A DNA stretch of 64,000 nucleotides from Dicaeum eximium. Lineage: Eukaryota > Chordata > Aves > Passeriformes > Dicaeidae. Shown here one piece after another: positions 12,691 to 27,095 of this stretch. The stretch's first letter is position 1. Each line of letters opens with the position of its first letter. The notes under the pieces are model-generated. The model ran no database searches and was not told the DNA's origin. It saw only the letters and a program-made list of their open reading frames with translations. Made by a program: the position numbers and the translations under genes. Where the stretch lies: NCBI GenBank assembly GCA_013396995.1, contig VWZP01009951.1:248001-312000 (forward strand), in the 5' to 3' direction.

Positions 12691-15600
12691 CTATTTCAGC
12701 AGAGCTAATTGGTCTAGGACAGGCTGAGAGCCTCTGGAGCCCCAGCTGCAATTCTGCAACATCCTTGAGGCTGTTTTGAACTCTGAGACACTTCAGTGAA
12801 TGCAAATACTTTTCAAATGAATTCCCTAATCCAGATACCCACCCTAGTTTCACCCTAGCTGCTCAAGGCTAGCAGTTGTGGCTGACCCAGTGTTTGCCCA
12901 CCACTACCTCCATGTTGGGCTTTTCTAGTTGATATTTCAGAGCTTGCCCACACAGAGGTCACCACAAAGGATATATTTCCATTAATCCTTCTAATGTCAT
13001 GCTTCTGGAGCCAGCTGCTCCTCCTGCACCGGTCTGTGTCCTGAGGTGAAGACATTAGGATGGGCAGAAGTGATGGCAAATGGAGATTTCAAGTCCCTAT
13101 GTTGCTCAGCATCCAATCCCTTGTGCCCACAGCTGCCTTCAGTCAGAAAAACAGAATACTCCAAAACCAGCACATTTTTCCCCTCCTCCCCATTCTTTTT
13201 GACATATCCTAGCTGTATGTCTAGTCTATATTTTACATATTGTTAGTAAAACCTAGAAGGTTAAAGGCTGGACAGGAAGGCAGCAGCAGCTGGCTCTGTT
13301 TCAAGGAGTGCTTTCCACTTGGGGATCAAAGCTCCGTGCAAAGCATGGAGGTGCCCTGAATTTTTTGGGCACAAAGCAGCGTCTTGTGCTCCTGACACAT
13401 TGTGTCCCCTCCACAGCAGCCTTGAGCATGACAAAGAACTGCTGTTACCAGACTTGTGTCTAGACACTATTGGCTTTTTGTCATTAGTTGTTGTACACTC
13501 AGACCCTTGCTAGGAATAACAGCATTCAATGTGTTCCTCGGGTGCCTGGCTGTGTGTGGATGGCCCTGGACATGTGCATAACTCTGCACACAAGTGGGTG
13601 GATGAATAGGACCTGGATCCCTCTCCACCTGGGAAAACCCTGCATGGAAGCCCTCACCTGGGAGCAGCACAGATGAAGTGAGTTTTACAGGGATTAGGCA
13701 CTGGAGTGCTACTGGCCTCACAAAGAGCTATTTCAGCATTCCTATCTCCTGTGCTCAGGGCAAATGGGTGCTGACTCAACCCTCTGAGCAGCCCTTGTGT
13801 CCCTGTCTGTTATCATCATCTCTTAGCTTTTGCTGTAACATCTGTGTTTGTCCCAGATGAGATGGCAATTTCCTTGGGGCAGGGAGTACAACTCAGACAG
13901 AGGAGTTTAATTACCCCAAACACCCTTTTCATTGCTCTCACAGGGATTTTGGCTTTCATGGCTCCTGTTTGGATGAAGGCATGGCTCGTGGAAGTGGCTC
14001 TACCAGCAGACACCCTGTGTCTGGGTTGGAGACAGTGCCTGAAGCAGAGCCAAGCTCTGAGGTTCTCCTCACTGCTCCAGGGATGTCCTGCACCCTCTTG
14101 GAAGGAGGAGTGGGGACCCAGCAGGGTGAGCCAACAGCAAACAGGTCACCACAGTGCTCCTGGCTGCCATCAGGTCTGTGTGGGCATTGACAATGCCATG
14201 CTGCAGTTCCTTCTGTGCACATGGGGAGCAAACACAGCCTCAGCGCTCCTGCTCTCCCTGGCTGTCCTTGTTCCTGCTCTTGGCAAACAAGCAAGGCTGC
14301 AGGACCCCCAGGCTGGGTCACACAGGCTGGGCACAAGCAGTGACCCTGCACAGACATCTGTCCTGGTGCTGCAGGCTCTGGGAACGGGCTTGTTCCCAGG
14401 GCTGCATCCTGGGATGGGGGGACAGAGACAGCACAAAGCCTCTGCCCCGAGCAAACCCCAGGGCACCACGCTGACTGATCCTGCTGGCATGCCAGGATAG
14501 ACCCAGTCCAACCAGGACTTCTGGGCATGTCAGTGCTTCCTTCAGTCAGATCCTTTCTGACTTGAGCCCTGGCCCTTCTCTGGCCCTCCTGGTGACTTTG
14601 CTCACAGCCTTGGTGCTGTCACAAGATGCAGACTCTTGTCTAAATGCTTGGATGAAGTGTTTACCTCTTTTGTGTTTTGTTCTCTAGAGAGTTGTGCTTA
14701 GCTGGCCGTGCAGTGGGATGTTTTTCCTGCTGTAGGTCAAAAGGCAACTGGGAAGAACTGGATTTTTTATTTAAGGCAGGGGCCTGCCTCCTGCGTGGCA
14801 TCAGAGCAGCAGCATGGAAAAGCAGCATCTGTCTGAGATGTGACAGAAACCCAGAAACAGGGACCCAACCCTTGATGCTAACACCTATCTGCTTTTTACT
14901 AGATGCCTCCTTCATCTCCACTCAGCAGCCTGGGAAGTGCAGAGCTGCCCCAAACACAGCTTTTATTCATGCTGTCACAGTCCCCAACTCTACCTGCTCC
15001 AGGAGCAGTTAGAATGTTTTCCCTGACTCTTTGCAGTCCCCCTGCTCTGTATGCTTCTCCTCCGGGCCTTTAGCTGAAAGCACAGCAACATCTCCTGGAG
15101 CCGGGTGGCTACTGCAAGTTCAGTTGTCAAAGTGCCACCATCGACTTGCCTCAGTTCGAGACACTCTGGATTTGTTCCCGTGGTGCAGGTGCCAGGGATG
15201 CCTCAGGGGTAGTGTGTGTCCTGCACAGTTCCTCACCTCTGTGAGGAGAAAGAAGGACCTGCTCTTGGGAATTGCCTGTTCATTGCTCAGATGTCCCTCA
15301 GGAAAGTTTATCAGACCTGACGAGGCAAACACCAGATTGTGTGAAGCATTTAGAGGGAAACCAGTGAAAAAGAACTGGATTGGTGGCACAACACTAAAGA
15401 AGACAGGAGGGATTCACCCCATCAACAACAGGTGCCAAATGGCTGGATTTTATTACCAAACAAATGGTCTCCTGGAAAGAAAAGCAAATGGCGACATGAG
15501 CTGTGGGTATCCCCAGCCCAAGGATTAGGAAATTGGAAGAAGGAGCCACCAAATGAGGTTCTCTGCATGGAAATAAGGCAAAGTGCTGTCCTTGCTGACC

Positions 15601-18600
15601 TCCTATGTAAGAAATAGGCAGATGCAGAGGGGCAGTGATTGGCACCTCAGAGGAAACACAGCAGCAGTGGGACCAGGTAGGATCTGTGTCTGGAGTGCAT
15701 CTTCCCTGTTTGCAGTGGTGCCACCTCACGCTACACAACCTCTGGGGGCAGAGCCCAGCTGGATGCCAGCCCAAGCCCACCTGCAGCTTCCCTCCCTTCT
15801 CCTTCTTGCATAAAAAAGGTGGAAAATACTGGAAGCAAACAGTTGCTGCCATGGCTTAGAGGAAACTGGAAGGAGAGTGAGGGTGGACATGAATGTAGAT
15901 TTCTTGTCTGGTGCCATGGAAAGGCACTGCTTGTACTACAACAAGCCCGCCAGCATCAGCAGCCAAATTATTTGTTTAATTATAACTGATGCATCTTGAC
16001 TTGCTAATTAGTATTTTAGGTGCTTGTGAAATAGTTTGGATGGATTCCTTCAGCTTTCAGGCGCGTCTCTATCGCCATTGCTATTCCTTCCTCCTGCCCT
16101 ACCTAAGTAACATCATCTCTGCTTCCAGACAGGCTGAATTCTCTAAAGTGGGAGGGAAACACAAACTTCTTTGCTTATTCATGCACTTATTTGCATGAGA
16201 AGAGATGAGGCTGTGGAGCAGCACGCCCTAAAATCTGGGGAGAAGGGAGAATCGATGCTCTAGGCAGGGAATAATGAGGCACAAACCTCGGTGGATAAAC
16301 TGATTTTTTTGTTGCCATTCTGCAGCATTTCTGGGTTTTTATACACCGTTTTCATCACTCAAACCACTCCTCTCAGCTGATCCATGGCAATGGTGGGCTG
16401 GGAGCACCACTGGCAGTCCCAGTGGTATTGCAGCAGGCAATTGCTTTGGCGGGTGATGCAGAGGGGACGTCCTACATGACTGGATTCCAAAAACAGGCAC
16501 GGGCTTCTGAATGGACAGCACGGCTGCTGTGTCAGACTGCTAAATTGGGTTCAGCAGGAATGCTGGCAGGCATGGACAAAGGTACAGCCATAGGGAGACT
16601 TGTTGGATCTGGACATTAGCTGAGGAATTTGTTAAATTGCCCCCACAAGCAGATGAACTTTGAATTACCCTTACAGGGAACCTCAAATGATGGTTTGTTG
16701 TTTTTTAATTTTTTTTCCCCCCCCACATAGTATCTGGCTGCTGTACAAAGGACCAAAGAATCCCTTATTTCACAGATTTCCTCTTAGTTTTTGGAATGTT
16801 TCTTTCTGTAAGTATGAAGATAGGAACTATTAAAATCCATTTTCAGCAGTTCTCAAAGCACACAGTCCTGCCAGCTGCTATTTATGAATGATGTTTGGGA
16901 GGTTCTGTCAATGGAAGAACAAATAGATTTCTGTACGTGCACAATTCTGGATATTTAGCACACAGAGGCACTTCCCAAATGTGTTGTGAGAACAAAAAGC
17001 CCTTTCCCTGGCTGTTTACAGATGGCTTGCAAAGAATAAGTGAGAGGTTCAAGCGTGGCTGAACTGAGCAGCTGCTGAGAATTCAGATAAATGGTTTCCA
17101 GCCCTGTTCTTCCACAAACTCTGCTTTGGAGGCTGCAGAAATGAGACACGTTGCAGTGTGATGCTGTCCATCACATCAGGGGTTAGAAGGAAATCCTGAC
17201 TCATTTCCATTCTCCCCACCTGCCCTTTGGAAGCTTATTCTTTAAGCATTATCACTGCTGAAAGCTTTTTAGTGTTTAGGTTCCAGCCATGATCTCATGG
17301 GCTTTGATGAGCTTGGAGGAGCTGAAAGAAACTTGTGTGAACAAGGAAATGAAGACAATGTGCCCTGGGATGTGTCCATCCTTAGGATGAAAAAATGCAC
17401 ACATCATCACCTTTGGTTTCCCCAGCATTGATTCTGAACTTGCATGGCTTCCATGGGGCAAAGTCTCCACATTTCCAGGGCTCTCTTGTGTATCTTTTGT
17501 AGTGGTGAAGGGCTGAGATGAAGAACACAGGATTTCTTTCAAAGCCAAGGTGGCCTCCAATTCCTGTGTTGCCAATGTCTGCATCCAAAAAAAGCTGAAA
17601 ATAAAGTCACCTGTAAGGTATCCTCTGCATCCCCCATCACCAGACTTAATAAGATAATCCCCCATTAGGCCATTCAAGGCAATAAAAATGGGTTTTAAGT
17701 CACAGAAACATTTTGCTTCAATATAAGCAGTGGGGTTTGTAAGCTTCTTTTACTTCTCCTTGTTTGTTCAGGAATTGGGAATCTCTCACATCCTATACAG
17801 AAGCTGTTTAGGACATTTCTTTCTTTGTAGGTGAGGTTACTGAGCCTGCAGGAATACTTGGCTCAGACTTTACAGGAGGCAAACTGAGGCCTCAAAGGCT
17901 ATTTAAACCAAAACATAATCAAAGTAAAAATGCACCTCTTAGGAAGGTGTTTCTGCACAGCTGGTACAGAGCAGGAGGAAGCCCTCAGTGGTGCAGCAGG
18001 GCTTATACAGGGCTTGTTAGGCTGGACCTACCACCCTGCTGTGCTTGAGACTAGTGCAATGTCTTCCCACCTCTGAAATACAGGCCTCAGCCAGGGCATC
18101 CTGAGGGGAGGGTGAACCAGCAGGGACTGCTTTGTCTAACACATTGTCATGCATCAGTCTGGAATATGGAATAAATATCTTCACTGCCAGATGTAAGACA
18201 TCCTTTAATTTTTCATGGTAGCTTGCTCTGGAGTGTCAGATTTCCTACTGGAATATCCACTAGAAAAAAGAAAGGATGAGTGGTGCTTGTGCTCCACTGC
18301 CCTGACACAACAAGGAAATGGAATAACAAAAATCTTGAATTTACATCCTTTCTGCAAGGGGCAGTAAGGTGGCTCGTTCTGCATTAGCTCCTACCTTCAC
18401 CCATTAATTTCTTAGGGTACAGAAGTTGATTAAATTTGGTCCAAGCTGATGTCTCTTTGGAATGGGAGAGCTCACATCGAGCTCTGTCCTGCACAGAACA
18501 GGGACATCTTAGGGACATACTCAAAGCAGGTGTTGCTCTGGGTTTTGTGGACAGTTCTGTGGACAGCTTTGGGAATGTGTCTCTTTTTTTGGTCCCCAGA

Positions 18601-20091
18601 CACAGTATGTACCCAAAAATGAGGTGATTATGAAAGCCCTCAGAAACTTGAGTCAAGGTAAGCAACACTCCAGACTGAAAGGTCATGGAATCAGAGAACC
18701 TTTTAGGCTGAAAAAGACCTGTAAGATCAACTCCAACTGCTCCCTCAGCACTGCCAAGGCCACTACTGACCCATGCCCTCAAGTGCCACATCTACACAGC
18801 TTTTAGATCCCTCCAGGGGTGGGAACTCCACCACTACCCTGCACAGCCTGTGCCAGGGCTGGACAGCCCTTTCCATGAAGAAATTTTCCTAATATCCAAC
18901 ATTAACCTGCCCTGGCACAGCTTGAGGCCATTCCCTCTCCTCCTGTCCCTGGGAGCACAGCCCGACCCCCCTGGCTGTCCCCTCCTGTCAGGAGCTGTGC
19001 AGAGCCACAAGGTCCCCCCTGAGCCTCCTTTTCTCCAGGCTGAGCCCCTTTCCAGCTCCCTCAGCCACTCATCAGCCTCATGCTCCAGTGGCCAAGTGGT
19101 GGTGAAAAAGCCCTGAGGACTTGTTAGGAACTTCAACTCCCCCTTGGGTAGAACCAGCTGGGAAGGTGGGTACACAAAATCTTTGGTTGAATTTAGTTTG
19201 TGGACTTTTCTGTAATTCAGTACCAGTGAAAGGAGGAGTTCTTACCTGGAAATTTGCTACCTGCTTGGTGTTCCATTTCCATTTCCTTGGAGCAAACAGC
19301 CTTTTGTCCTTCCACCTCTGGAGAGGCGTGCCACCATGCACAGCAGCTTGTGTCAGCTGCTGACACGTGGCTGCCCATGCCAGGGCCGTGAGCAGGCATC
19401 TGCAAGGAGATACAGATTCCATGAGGGATTGTTGAGGTGGCAGAGAATGCCTGGGACAGACTTCACTCAAACCTGCTCACATGCTGGACACTCCAGTCAC
19501 ACACTCTTTAGATCAAAAGACTGATGGCTCAAGTGCATAATAATGAATTAATAGAGACCTAGGGGGACTGAGAAGTCAAGTGTTTGACAGCAGTGGTCTG
19601 CTTTCCCTGTTGTTCTGACAGTTTCCCTGTCAGGCCTTACCACACTGTCACTTCTGAGTCTGAGGGATGACAAAAAGGATTAGCTTATCCGAGCTAGATG
19701 ATGTTGGAAACAAACATCTTTCATCTGCTAAGTATTCCCTCTTGGAGCTGTTCCCATCCCAATGGCTGCAAGGGGCTCTTGGGGGCCACGTGCTTCCTGC
19801 TGCTTCCGTCTGCTGCAGGGTGAGCACCCAGCAATGGCATCCCTGAGCTAGGACAGGCCCGTGCCAGCGGGAGCTCCCATCCTGGGATTGTCACCAGGGC
19901 TGGGCTTCCCCTCAGCACCTTGGAGCTCACAAATGGTGCAGCTAGAGATCAGCAGCTCCAGTGCATTAATGCAAGGCAGTGCAGTGATCAGCAAAGCATG
20001 CACAGGCTGTTGGAGCCAGAGCTGGTGCTCTGTGGGCCTGAAGCACTGTTGGATTGCATCTTGCTCCCTCTGAGTCAGTAGGAGCTGGCTT
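12691..20091. other. Intergenic DNA
   Basis: Contains one long CR1 copy (18.7-19.1 kb). The 13.8-15.9 kb part has somewhat longer open frames on both strands because it is GC-richer, but none resembles a known protein. A poly-C/T tract lies near 16713-16727. Confidence 0.6.
18683..19110 (-). mobile_element. CR1 LINE, about 430-bp fragment
   Basis: Plus strand carries 'catggaatcagagaacc', 'ttttcctaatatccaac', 'ttctccaggctgagcccc' and 'ccagctccctcagccactc', in the reverse-complement order of the family. One of the longer copies here. Confidence 0.88.
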
Positions 20092-20095
20092 GTTA
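20092..20095. repeat. Target-site duplication GTTA (left copy)
   Basis: GTTA directly before the LTR. The matching copy is at 20530-20533, directly after it. Confidence 0.6.
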
Positions 20096-20529
20096 TGATG
20101 CCTAAAGAGGCTGACCTGGAACACAGGCTGGACACAGTTAAAGGAATAAAGTAGGGATTTATTAAAAGGCCTTCAAAGGATGCACCTTGGGCTGTACAAG
20201 AGCATGGCCATGGCTCCACCCAAGGTGGACTCAAGATGGATGCTCACACTTTTATAAGTTTTGGTCCCTTTACATATTGGGGTTAATTGTCCAATTACAC
20301 CTTCAGGTTATGCTGTCCCATCCTCCCAGATTGCTCTCCTCAATTTGCTGTTGTTTATACTTATTGAGCCTAAAGCTGCAACGATGTCCTTGGTTCTCAG
20401 GCTGGAAGGGGATTGTTTTGTCTGACTACACTGTGAAGAGAACTTGCTAACACTTCATATGAATTTCAGAGTCACACACTTAGGCAGTACAGAATCTAAA
20501 ACATATGAAAGCTAAAACTTAAGGCATCA
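20096..20529 (-). mobile_element. Solo LTR of an endogenous retrovirus
   Basis: A 434-bp unit with TGATGCCT at one end and AGGCATCA at the other (TG...CA, an 8-bp perfect terminal inverted repeat), flanked on both sides by GTTA. A TATAAAAG box (20249-20256, minus) and an AATAAA signal (20158-20163, minus) are spaced as expected for a promoter and R region, giving minus orientation. No internal retroviral coding sequence is next to it, so it is a solo LTR. A 4-bp target duplication suggests an ERV1-like element. Confidence 0.85.
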
Positions 20530-21859
20530 GTTATACTATTACCTTTTTCTTCTATTTATCTTGGATGAACTCTAAGAAATTTGTTTTGGATATCCATGCT
20601 GAGAGCATCGATATTGACTTGTGAAAATCCCATTTTGGAAAACAGTCCTGCCCAAGGCAGTGGATTTATTGTAAGATCAGAGCAGATCCACTGCATGTGT
20701 CAGAGGTGTCTCCCAGACCTGTGGGGTAAAACCTTACAAGGTACCACAGAAGCAGCCAGATTTATGGAGGAGAGTATTGAGGAGGAGATTTCTTCTGCTC
20801 TAACAGGGATTTGGGATTAGGACTTTAGCTGAGCACCTGAGAGGTGCATGTCGGTGGAAAGAGTAACCCTGCAAGTATTTGTGTCTACTGCCTGCAAAAT
20901 ATCAGCACAACAGAGCAGTAAGAGACCAAGGGAAGGACCAGCACCACCCACAAATGCCAAGGGTTCACCCCACCCCAAGCTGCTGTACTGACTACATCAG
21001 TCATGCTGGACCTTGAATCAGTTTGTTGCAAAGCAGTCTCTGTTCATGAACAAAATTTGAAATGTAAAATGAAAAATGAAGACCCGAATCCACCTACAGA
21101 GTCCAGAGATGAGCCCCCAGTTATAAGACAAGCTAGCCTAAAATGAAATCAATTGTCAGTTGAGGTGCCACCTTTGTGCCACCAAAGGACACAGGAGATG
21201 CATTTCAACGCACTTGAACAATCAGGCTTGTTCCAGCATCAACAGCAATAGTCACGTTTCCAGACAGAATTGACATTATAAATGAGTTGTTGGTTAATTT
21301 GCTGCTTTGTTAACATCACTACAGCTACATCTGTAAGCAACAGTGCCTGAATATAAACTACCCAGCAGCAAAATTATAACTGCATTTGGATGCAGAACAC
21401 AACCTTCTTATCACCAGACTTTCAATCCCATCCAGAGTTTTGGGGTTACTCATGCAAAAATAGCTTGTCTGCCTGAGTGAGCATGTGAGGGCTGTTCCTC
21501 AGCAGCATGAGCCTTTAACCACCAGCAGCTGGGAAGCAGCTCAGGAATATCTGTCTTCCCAGAGACATCCCAACCCACCTCCCAGAGAGCTCCTTGTGGA
21601 GCTCAGAGCCATGTGGAGGAGCCCAAGTGTTGGCCCATCTCCCACCAGCAGCTCTGGCTCAGACCCTCACCCTGCTCCAGCCAGAGCCAGGACACATCCA
21701 GACTTGCTGCTCTGGATAAGGTCATGCAGCAGACCTACAGCTGGTCTGGCATTCTGAGGACATTAAAATAGCATGAGTGTTAGCACTCATAGGGGCAGGA
21801 CCACACAGGTGAGCCAGGAAGATGCTGGTCCTCACCTCAGAGGGTGGAATTCCATCTCT

Positions 21860-21980
21860 TGTGGAAAAGCTGGAAGTCTAGTGGGCAGTGTCCCTGCCCA
21901 TGGCAGGGCAGGTAGAACTGGATGGTCTTTGAGGTCCCTTCCAACCTAAACCCTCCTGGGCTCCTGTGATTCTCTCTTTT
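21860..21980 (+). mobile_element. CR1 LINE 3' fragment
   Basis: Reads 'gtgtccctgcccatggcagg', 'gatggtctttgaggtccc' and 'ttccaacctaaaccctcctgg', ending near 'gtgattctc'. Plus orientation. Confidence 0.88.
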
Positions 21981-24900
21981 CAAAGCTTCCCTCCAAAATT
22001 TGGGCCTGTATTTGATTATAACCTCTGCCTTTCCCATCCCAGCCTTACAGGAATGTGGCCTGCTCCTAGGCAGGCGTTGTAAGGAAAGCTTCCAGGCAAA
22101 AATCTAAGGAAAGGGGGTAAAAAGCACAGGAATGTCCCTCACAGGGGGAGCAGCCATGAAAGAAACAGGGACCATGAGTAGTAAAACTGATGGTGAGGAA
22201 CAAGCCAGGAGGCCGTGTCATGCAGCTGCTGGAGCAGAAAGCAGAGCCATAACAGAAATGGGCTAGTTTTTCCTTAAAGAGTTTGCATTGCTCTCCACGG
22301 GAGTACAAAAAGACCTTTGCTCACCTTGCTGTGACAAGTTATAAATATAGGTTAAAAAGATTATTAAACGTGACCACTCATGTCCACCAGAGGAATAAAA
22401 AAAATCTTTAAACCCAAATTATTTGATGTAAGTAGGACTTTCCAACCTTTATTCTTTGCCAGGAGCTTGGTTAAATAAATGCTTTTCTCTGAGTCAAAAA
22501 ATGAACTTCTCGGTAAAATTTGTCAGAAAAAACTTCCGGAGGACAAGACATTGAGATGCCAATAGTAACACATCCTCAGACACTCAAAAATACTTTTTTT
22601 CTTTATCAAATCTGCTTTTGAGAGAAATAGCCCCCTCTCTCACCCACACCTGTGTGTTTTTATACACATCAACACACAGATATGTATATATGAATACATA
22701 ACTATTTATTCCCAAAACTTAAAGCAGCTTTTAAATCATGTGATGAGATGTAAATAATCATCTCACAGGCTCATACCCATGCCTGAAATATCAGGTGTGC
22801 TCCCACCTGGTTTGGAGCTGGCTCTGGACCCATCAGATGGCAAGTGAGGGATATAGATCCTGATCCTATACATCCCCAAGTCACTCCAGCTAAACCCTGT
22901 TTCCTTGGCAGCTGGGAAGTGGGATAATAAGATTTCTACTCCAAAGATACGTGCCCAGAGCACCAGGCCTTTAATTATGCAAAGGACTGGAGCCAGCTTC
23001 CTCCTGCCTTTTCAGATAAGTGGTTTCACCGAGAGATTACAGAGAGCAGAATTTGGCACCTGGCTCCGCTGGCACGAAGGGGCTTTTGTTCTTTGCCCAT
23101 GCAGTCTCCTGACACGGAAATTTGTGCTTATCCCAGGATCCACCCGAGTGGATCCAGTTGCCATGTCAGCAGATTAGTGCCTACAAAAGAGCAGCAGCCC
23201 TGGGCAGACATTTAGCATCTCCCAAAACCTTGGAGCTGAGTGGTGCCAATGCTCATTTGTCCTCTTTGTCCCACATGGGAAAAGCTGGCTCAAGCCCCAT
23301 TCTGCTCCAGTTCCTCTGGGAGCTGGAAAGGCAGAAAGGCAGCAAGGAAGCTGCAATCCCACTGAGCTGGGTGCTGCTGGAGGCTGTTTTACTGCAGAAC
23401 AAACTGGTTCTGCCTGTGCCAGTGATACCTGGGCCATGGCAAATTGCAGAAACCAGCAGAAATTCAGCAAATCCCTCTAATGCCGGCTTGGCAGCCTCGA
23501 AACATCTTTCACTGTCTGATAACTAGACACAAAACCAGCCTTGTTTTCCTCTTTTGCAGTCTCGTGGTGGCTGGCTGTAGCAGCAGGACAGCTGGTCACC
23601 AAGGCCAGGGCACCTTACCCAGGGAGAGGCAGGACAGGGCTGCGTCCCGACTGCGGCCCCTCCTGCTCTCAGACATATCCACAAACCAGCTGAAATCACA
23701 CCTGTAAAAAGTGTCTTTTAAGTTCCTGTGGATACAATGAATTGCTGCACTTGCATGAAATGTGCAGAATATGTCTTGGGAGCTTTGGGAGAAACAAACC
23801 CTGGTAGTAGACACTTGGGTGGAGGCTTTGGAAATTGCCTTGGTGTTGGGTTAATGCTTCTAATTGAAGTGAACACTAAAGCTAATACAGACTTCAAGGG
23901 GAAGGGGTACCCCAAGGGTAAATCTCGGAGATAATTGGGATACTTTCTCTATATTTCAATGTTTACACAGAGGAAAGACTTCATACCTGCATATTTACGG
24001 TGACTGTACAGAGTGAGAGTGACATCTGAAGAAACATATAGGCTTTCTTCTCCAAAGAGAAAACTGGATCAAGACAAAAATGACCTAAATAAACATTGGA
24101 AGATCATAGGAAAGTATTCCTTGGAGGCAGAGAGAAGGAATATATACATGCAGATAAGTGTTGGGTATTGTTCTTTGGAGAGTTTCAACACATCAAAAGA
24201 GCCTGGTATCAGCCCTGAAATAACATCAGAGGGAATGTTGTCTGAGGAGAAGCAGAAGGGCTAAAAGAAATTCATCTGGGCAGAGGAAGGTACAGTGGAC
24301 TCTCCAGTTTTAAATACTGAGGTGGTTTCTGGCTTTTTCCATGGTTTCTCACTGGGGTTGAGAAAGAACAACTTCTCCCAGCTCAGAGACTTGTGGTTAA
24401 TGGAGAGGTGGACAAGTAGAGTTTGTGGTGGGTCCAGGAAACAACAATAACTTGTTGGGTCAGTTTATATATCAAATATTACCATTTATGGGCTCAGTTT
24501 TCTATTATGAAGTGCAGAATAAGGTACTAAGTAATAAGGTATACTTGTACCTGCTCTATCCCCATATTGTCCCCACTGTTCAGCAGCCCATTGTGTCATA
24601 AACCCAGAGGATAATTTAGGGAGGAAAAAAGCATCAAAGCAAATGAGAGATGGAATTCAGAAATCCTTCAAGCGTGTGTACACCACGGAGCACTGATCTC
24701 AGAGTGCAATTGAAAAGGATATCGTAACACGTCAGTCTGGAAGCAGAATGTACAGTTTATTTACAGCAAAGAAGAAGGAAAAAATCCAGGGCAGAATTCG
24801 CTCACTCCTCCCCACCTCCATTTTCCACTGCTGGTAAATCAGATTACAAGGATGTGCAGCTTCTGAAATGACTGCAAGCTCAACTAGCAAACTGCTGGGC

Positions 24901-25474
24901 CTCCTGAGCCCCTCCCCATGTGAAAACAGCATAAAAACCAAACAGCTTCAGGAGAGAGCTGGGTTAAGTGGCTCACCTTCGGTGTCCTATGTGGATGAAC
25001 TGGCACTGCCAGGTGCAAAGAACAAAGGAGCTTTTGAAAACAGGCCTGTGTGCTCCAGTCCAGCTGGGTGGCTCTGCCCTCTGGCTTGTCTGGGTGATAA
25101 TGGGCATCACGTGGTGGCTTGTCACTGTGTGGTGTCCCCATCAGCCCAAGAGGGCTTGGAGTAGTCACTGAGCTGTATTTTTAGTGTTAGGTTCCTCCAG
25201 TTCTCCAGGCTGAGCCCAGCAGCACCTCTGCCATCCAGACTTTGGGTGAGTTACTCATTGTAGGGCTGAATTACCCCACCCTGCTGAGACCCAACATTCC
25301 AGTTGAAGAAAAACCCCACAGGCAGTGAGAAAAAACTGCCCTGGATTCAATTTTCTTTCCTTGTGGCAGTAACCTCCCCTCCAAACTCTGTCCCCAAGCT
25401 GACATACAGCATCTTCACCCAAGTCACCAAACCAAAGTCTCCCCCTCTTTCTTCAATTCCATGGCTTATGCTAG

Positions 25475-25534
25475 CTAATATTTAGGAATACTATCCTAAT
25501 GTTATCTAATACATTATCTAATATTTAGGAATAC
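25475..25534. repeat. 17-bp direct repeat, 43 bp apart
   Basis: ctaatatttaggaatac occurs at 25475-25491 and 25518-25534. Confidence 0.9.
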
Positions 25535-26934
25535 ATGCCCCTCTGACTGCAGGGGAAAGCTGTGCCAGCCTAGAAGAACAGGTTTAGCCTGAGGTGCTCT
25601 TTCAGGAAGCTGCTGCTTGTTGAGCACTGAGAAAGGGAAACCCAGGTTTACTTTTAGCCTCAATGAGAGGCTCTCCTGGGTACTCTGGCCAGAGCCTGTT
25701 GACCCCAAGTTCAAAGCCATATGAGGTTATTCTCAGGCCAAGGAGATGCTGCACTGGAGACAAACCCCACAAAGACCCCGTTGAAAGAGTGTCTGTGTTT
25801 TGAACATCAGTTTTCTCCTTTCCTCTCTTGGCTTTGTGGGAGCCTCACAAGGTCTGGGTCCATCCTGATACCTCTCACAGTAAAGCCTTTGAAAAGCTTT
25901 GCATGAAAGGCATGGAAAGAAGTGGGAGATTTAAGTCCCTTCCCCAGCCTGAAGGACCAGCCAAGCGTGCTGTGATGCATTTCAGGGCTGTATAGGGCTG
26001 ACACATCACCTGGTCATGAAAGGGCTTTTCACAGTAAGGAAAACCCAGGAAATGTCTGCTGTTGGAGTCACTTCCTGGGGAGGAAGCTGAAGAACTGCCA
26101 GCACAGAGAGCTGGGAAGGTGCCCAGTGCCTCCACACTTTGCTGGAGAAGTTACCCAATTCCTCTGGATCTCATACCCATGGTCCCAGGACCACCATAAC
26201 CAGTCATGGTCCTTCCAGGGGACTCTGCTGCCAGCACATGGTTTTTAAGGTGTCTAAGGAATAACCCTGTACATCCTAAAACTCTTTGTGCACCAAGAAG
26301 AGAACTCAAAGAGCTTTTTGTACAGATGTTCCCACACTGGATTTATTTGCTGTTATTTCCCTGCCACCTTGCTGTGCTTCTTATAGACCATCTATCATTT
26401 TATTTATATACTACATTTATGTCTCTACCTCTGAGCAATCCCATGTGGGTAGAATGCAGTGTGACCCAGCCTCAAGCCCTAAAGTGCCCTGGCTGGAGCA
26501 GGGACAGCAGCAGGGAGGATGCCAAGGAGAAAGAAAAGTGTTCCACAAGTGATTGCAATGGGGAGATGTAGGCACGGAGGGGGAAAACCTTTGCAGGCAC
26601 TGTAAGGGAAGGAGGAATGGCTGTGGGATGTGCCCTAGGGAAGGGGATGGGCTGTACATCAGATCCCACTGGCAGAGCTGAAGGCACTGCCTGGACCAGC
26701 TCCAGCACTGGCACAGGTGGAGTCACACAGAAGAAATACAGCTCCTGCCCCCTGGAGCTCAGCCTCTTTCCTGGGAAATGAGGATTTACAAAAATAGAAA
26801 GCTGGAAATGCCACTACACAGCAGCTAAATATAGCCTGACCAACGGAGGAGCTGCAGCGCTCACTCCAATACCAAAGGTAGGGAACTCCCTGCCAGGACG
26901 AGGTGGGATGCAGGGAGCTGCTGGCCATGGTAGA

Positions 26935-27095
26935 GGCTGCCCTGGGGAGCCTGGGCAGTGCCAGCACCCTCTGGGGAAGAACCTTTCCCTGAGCTCAGCC
27001 TGACCCTGCCCTGGCACAGCTCCAGCCATTCCCTGGGTCCTCTCACTGGTCACAGGGAGCAGAGATGGGAGCTGCCCCCAGGGAGGAGCTGCAGA
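26935..27095 (-). mobile_element. CR1 LINE fragment (same subfamily as 32.3 and 33.2 kb)
   Basis: Plus strand 'ccctctggggaagaacc', 'tttccctgagctcagcc' and 'ccagccattccctgggtcc' is the reverse complement of the 32.3-kb copy. Confidence 0.8.

Noticed and set aside
13844..14500. Longest plus-strand open frame in the left half (218 codons)
   Set aside because: It begins at GTG, has no recognisable domain, and overlaps long open frames on the other strand. The length is explained by locally GC-rich, stop-poor sequence.
15031..15528. 165-codon plus-strand open frame
   Set aside because: No recognised domain and no splice context. It is not distinguishable from random open sequence of this composition.
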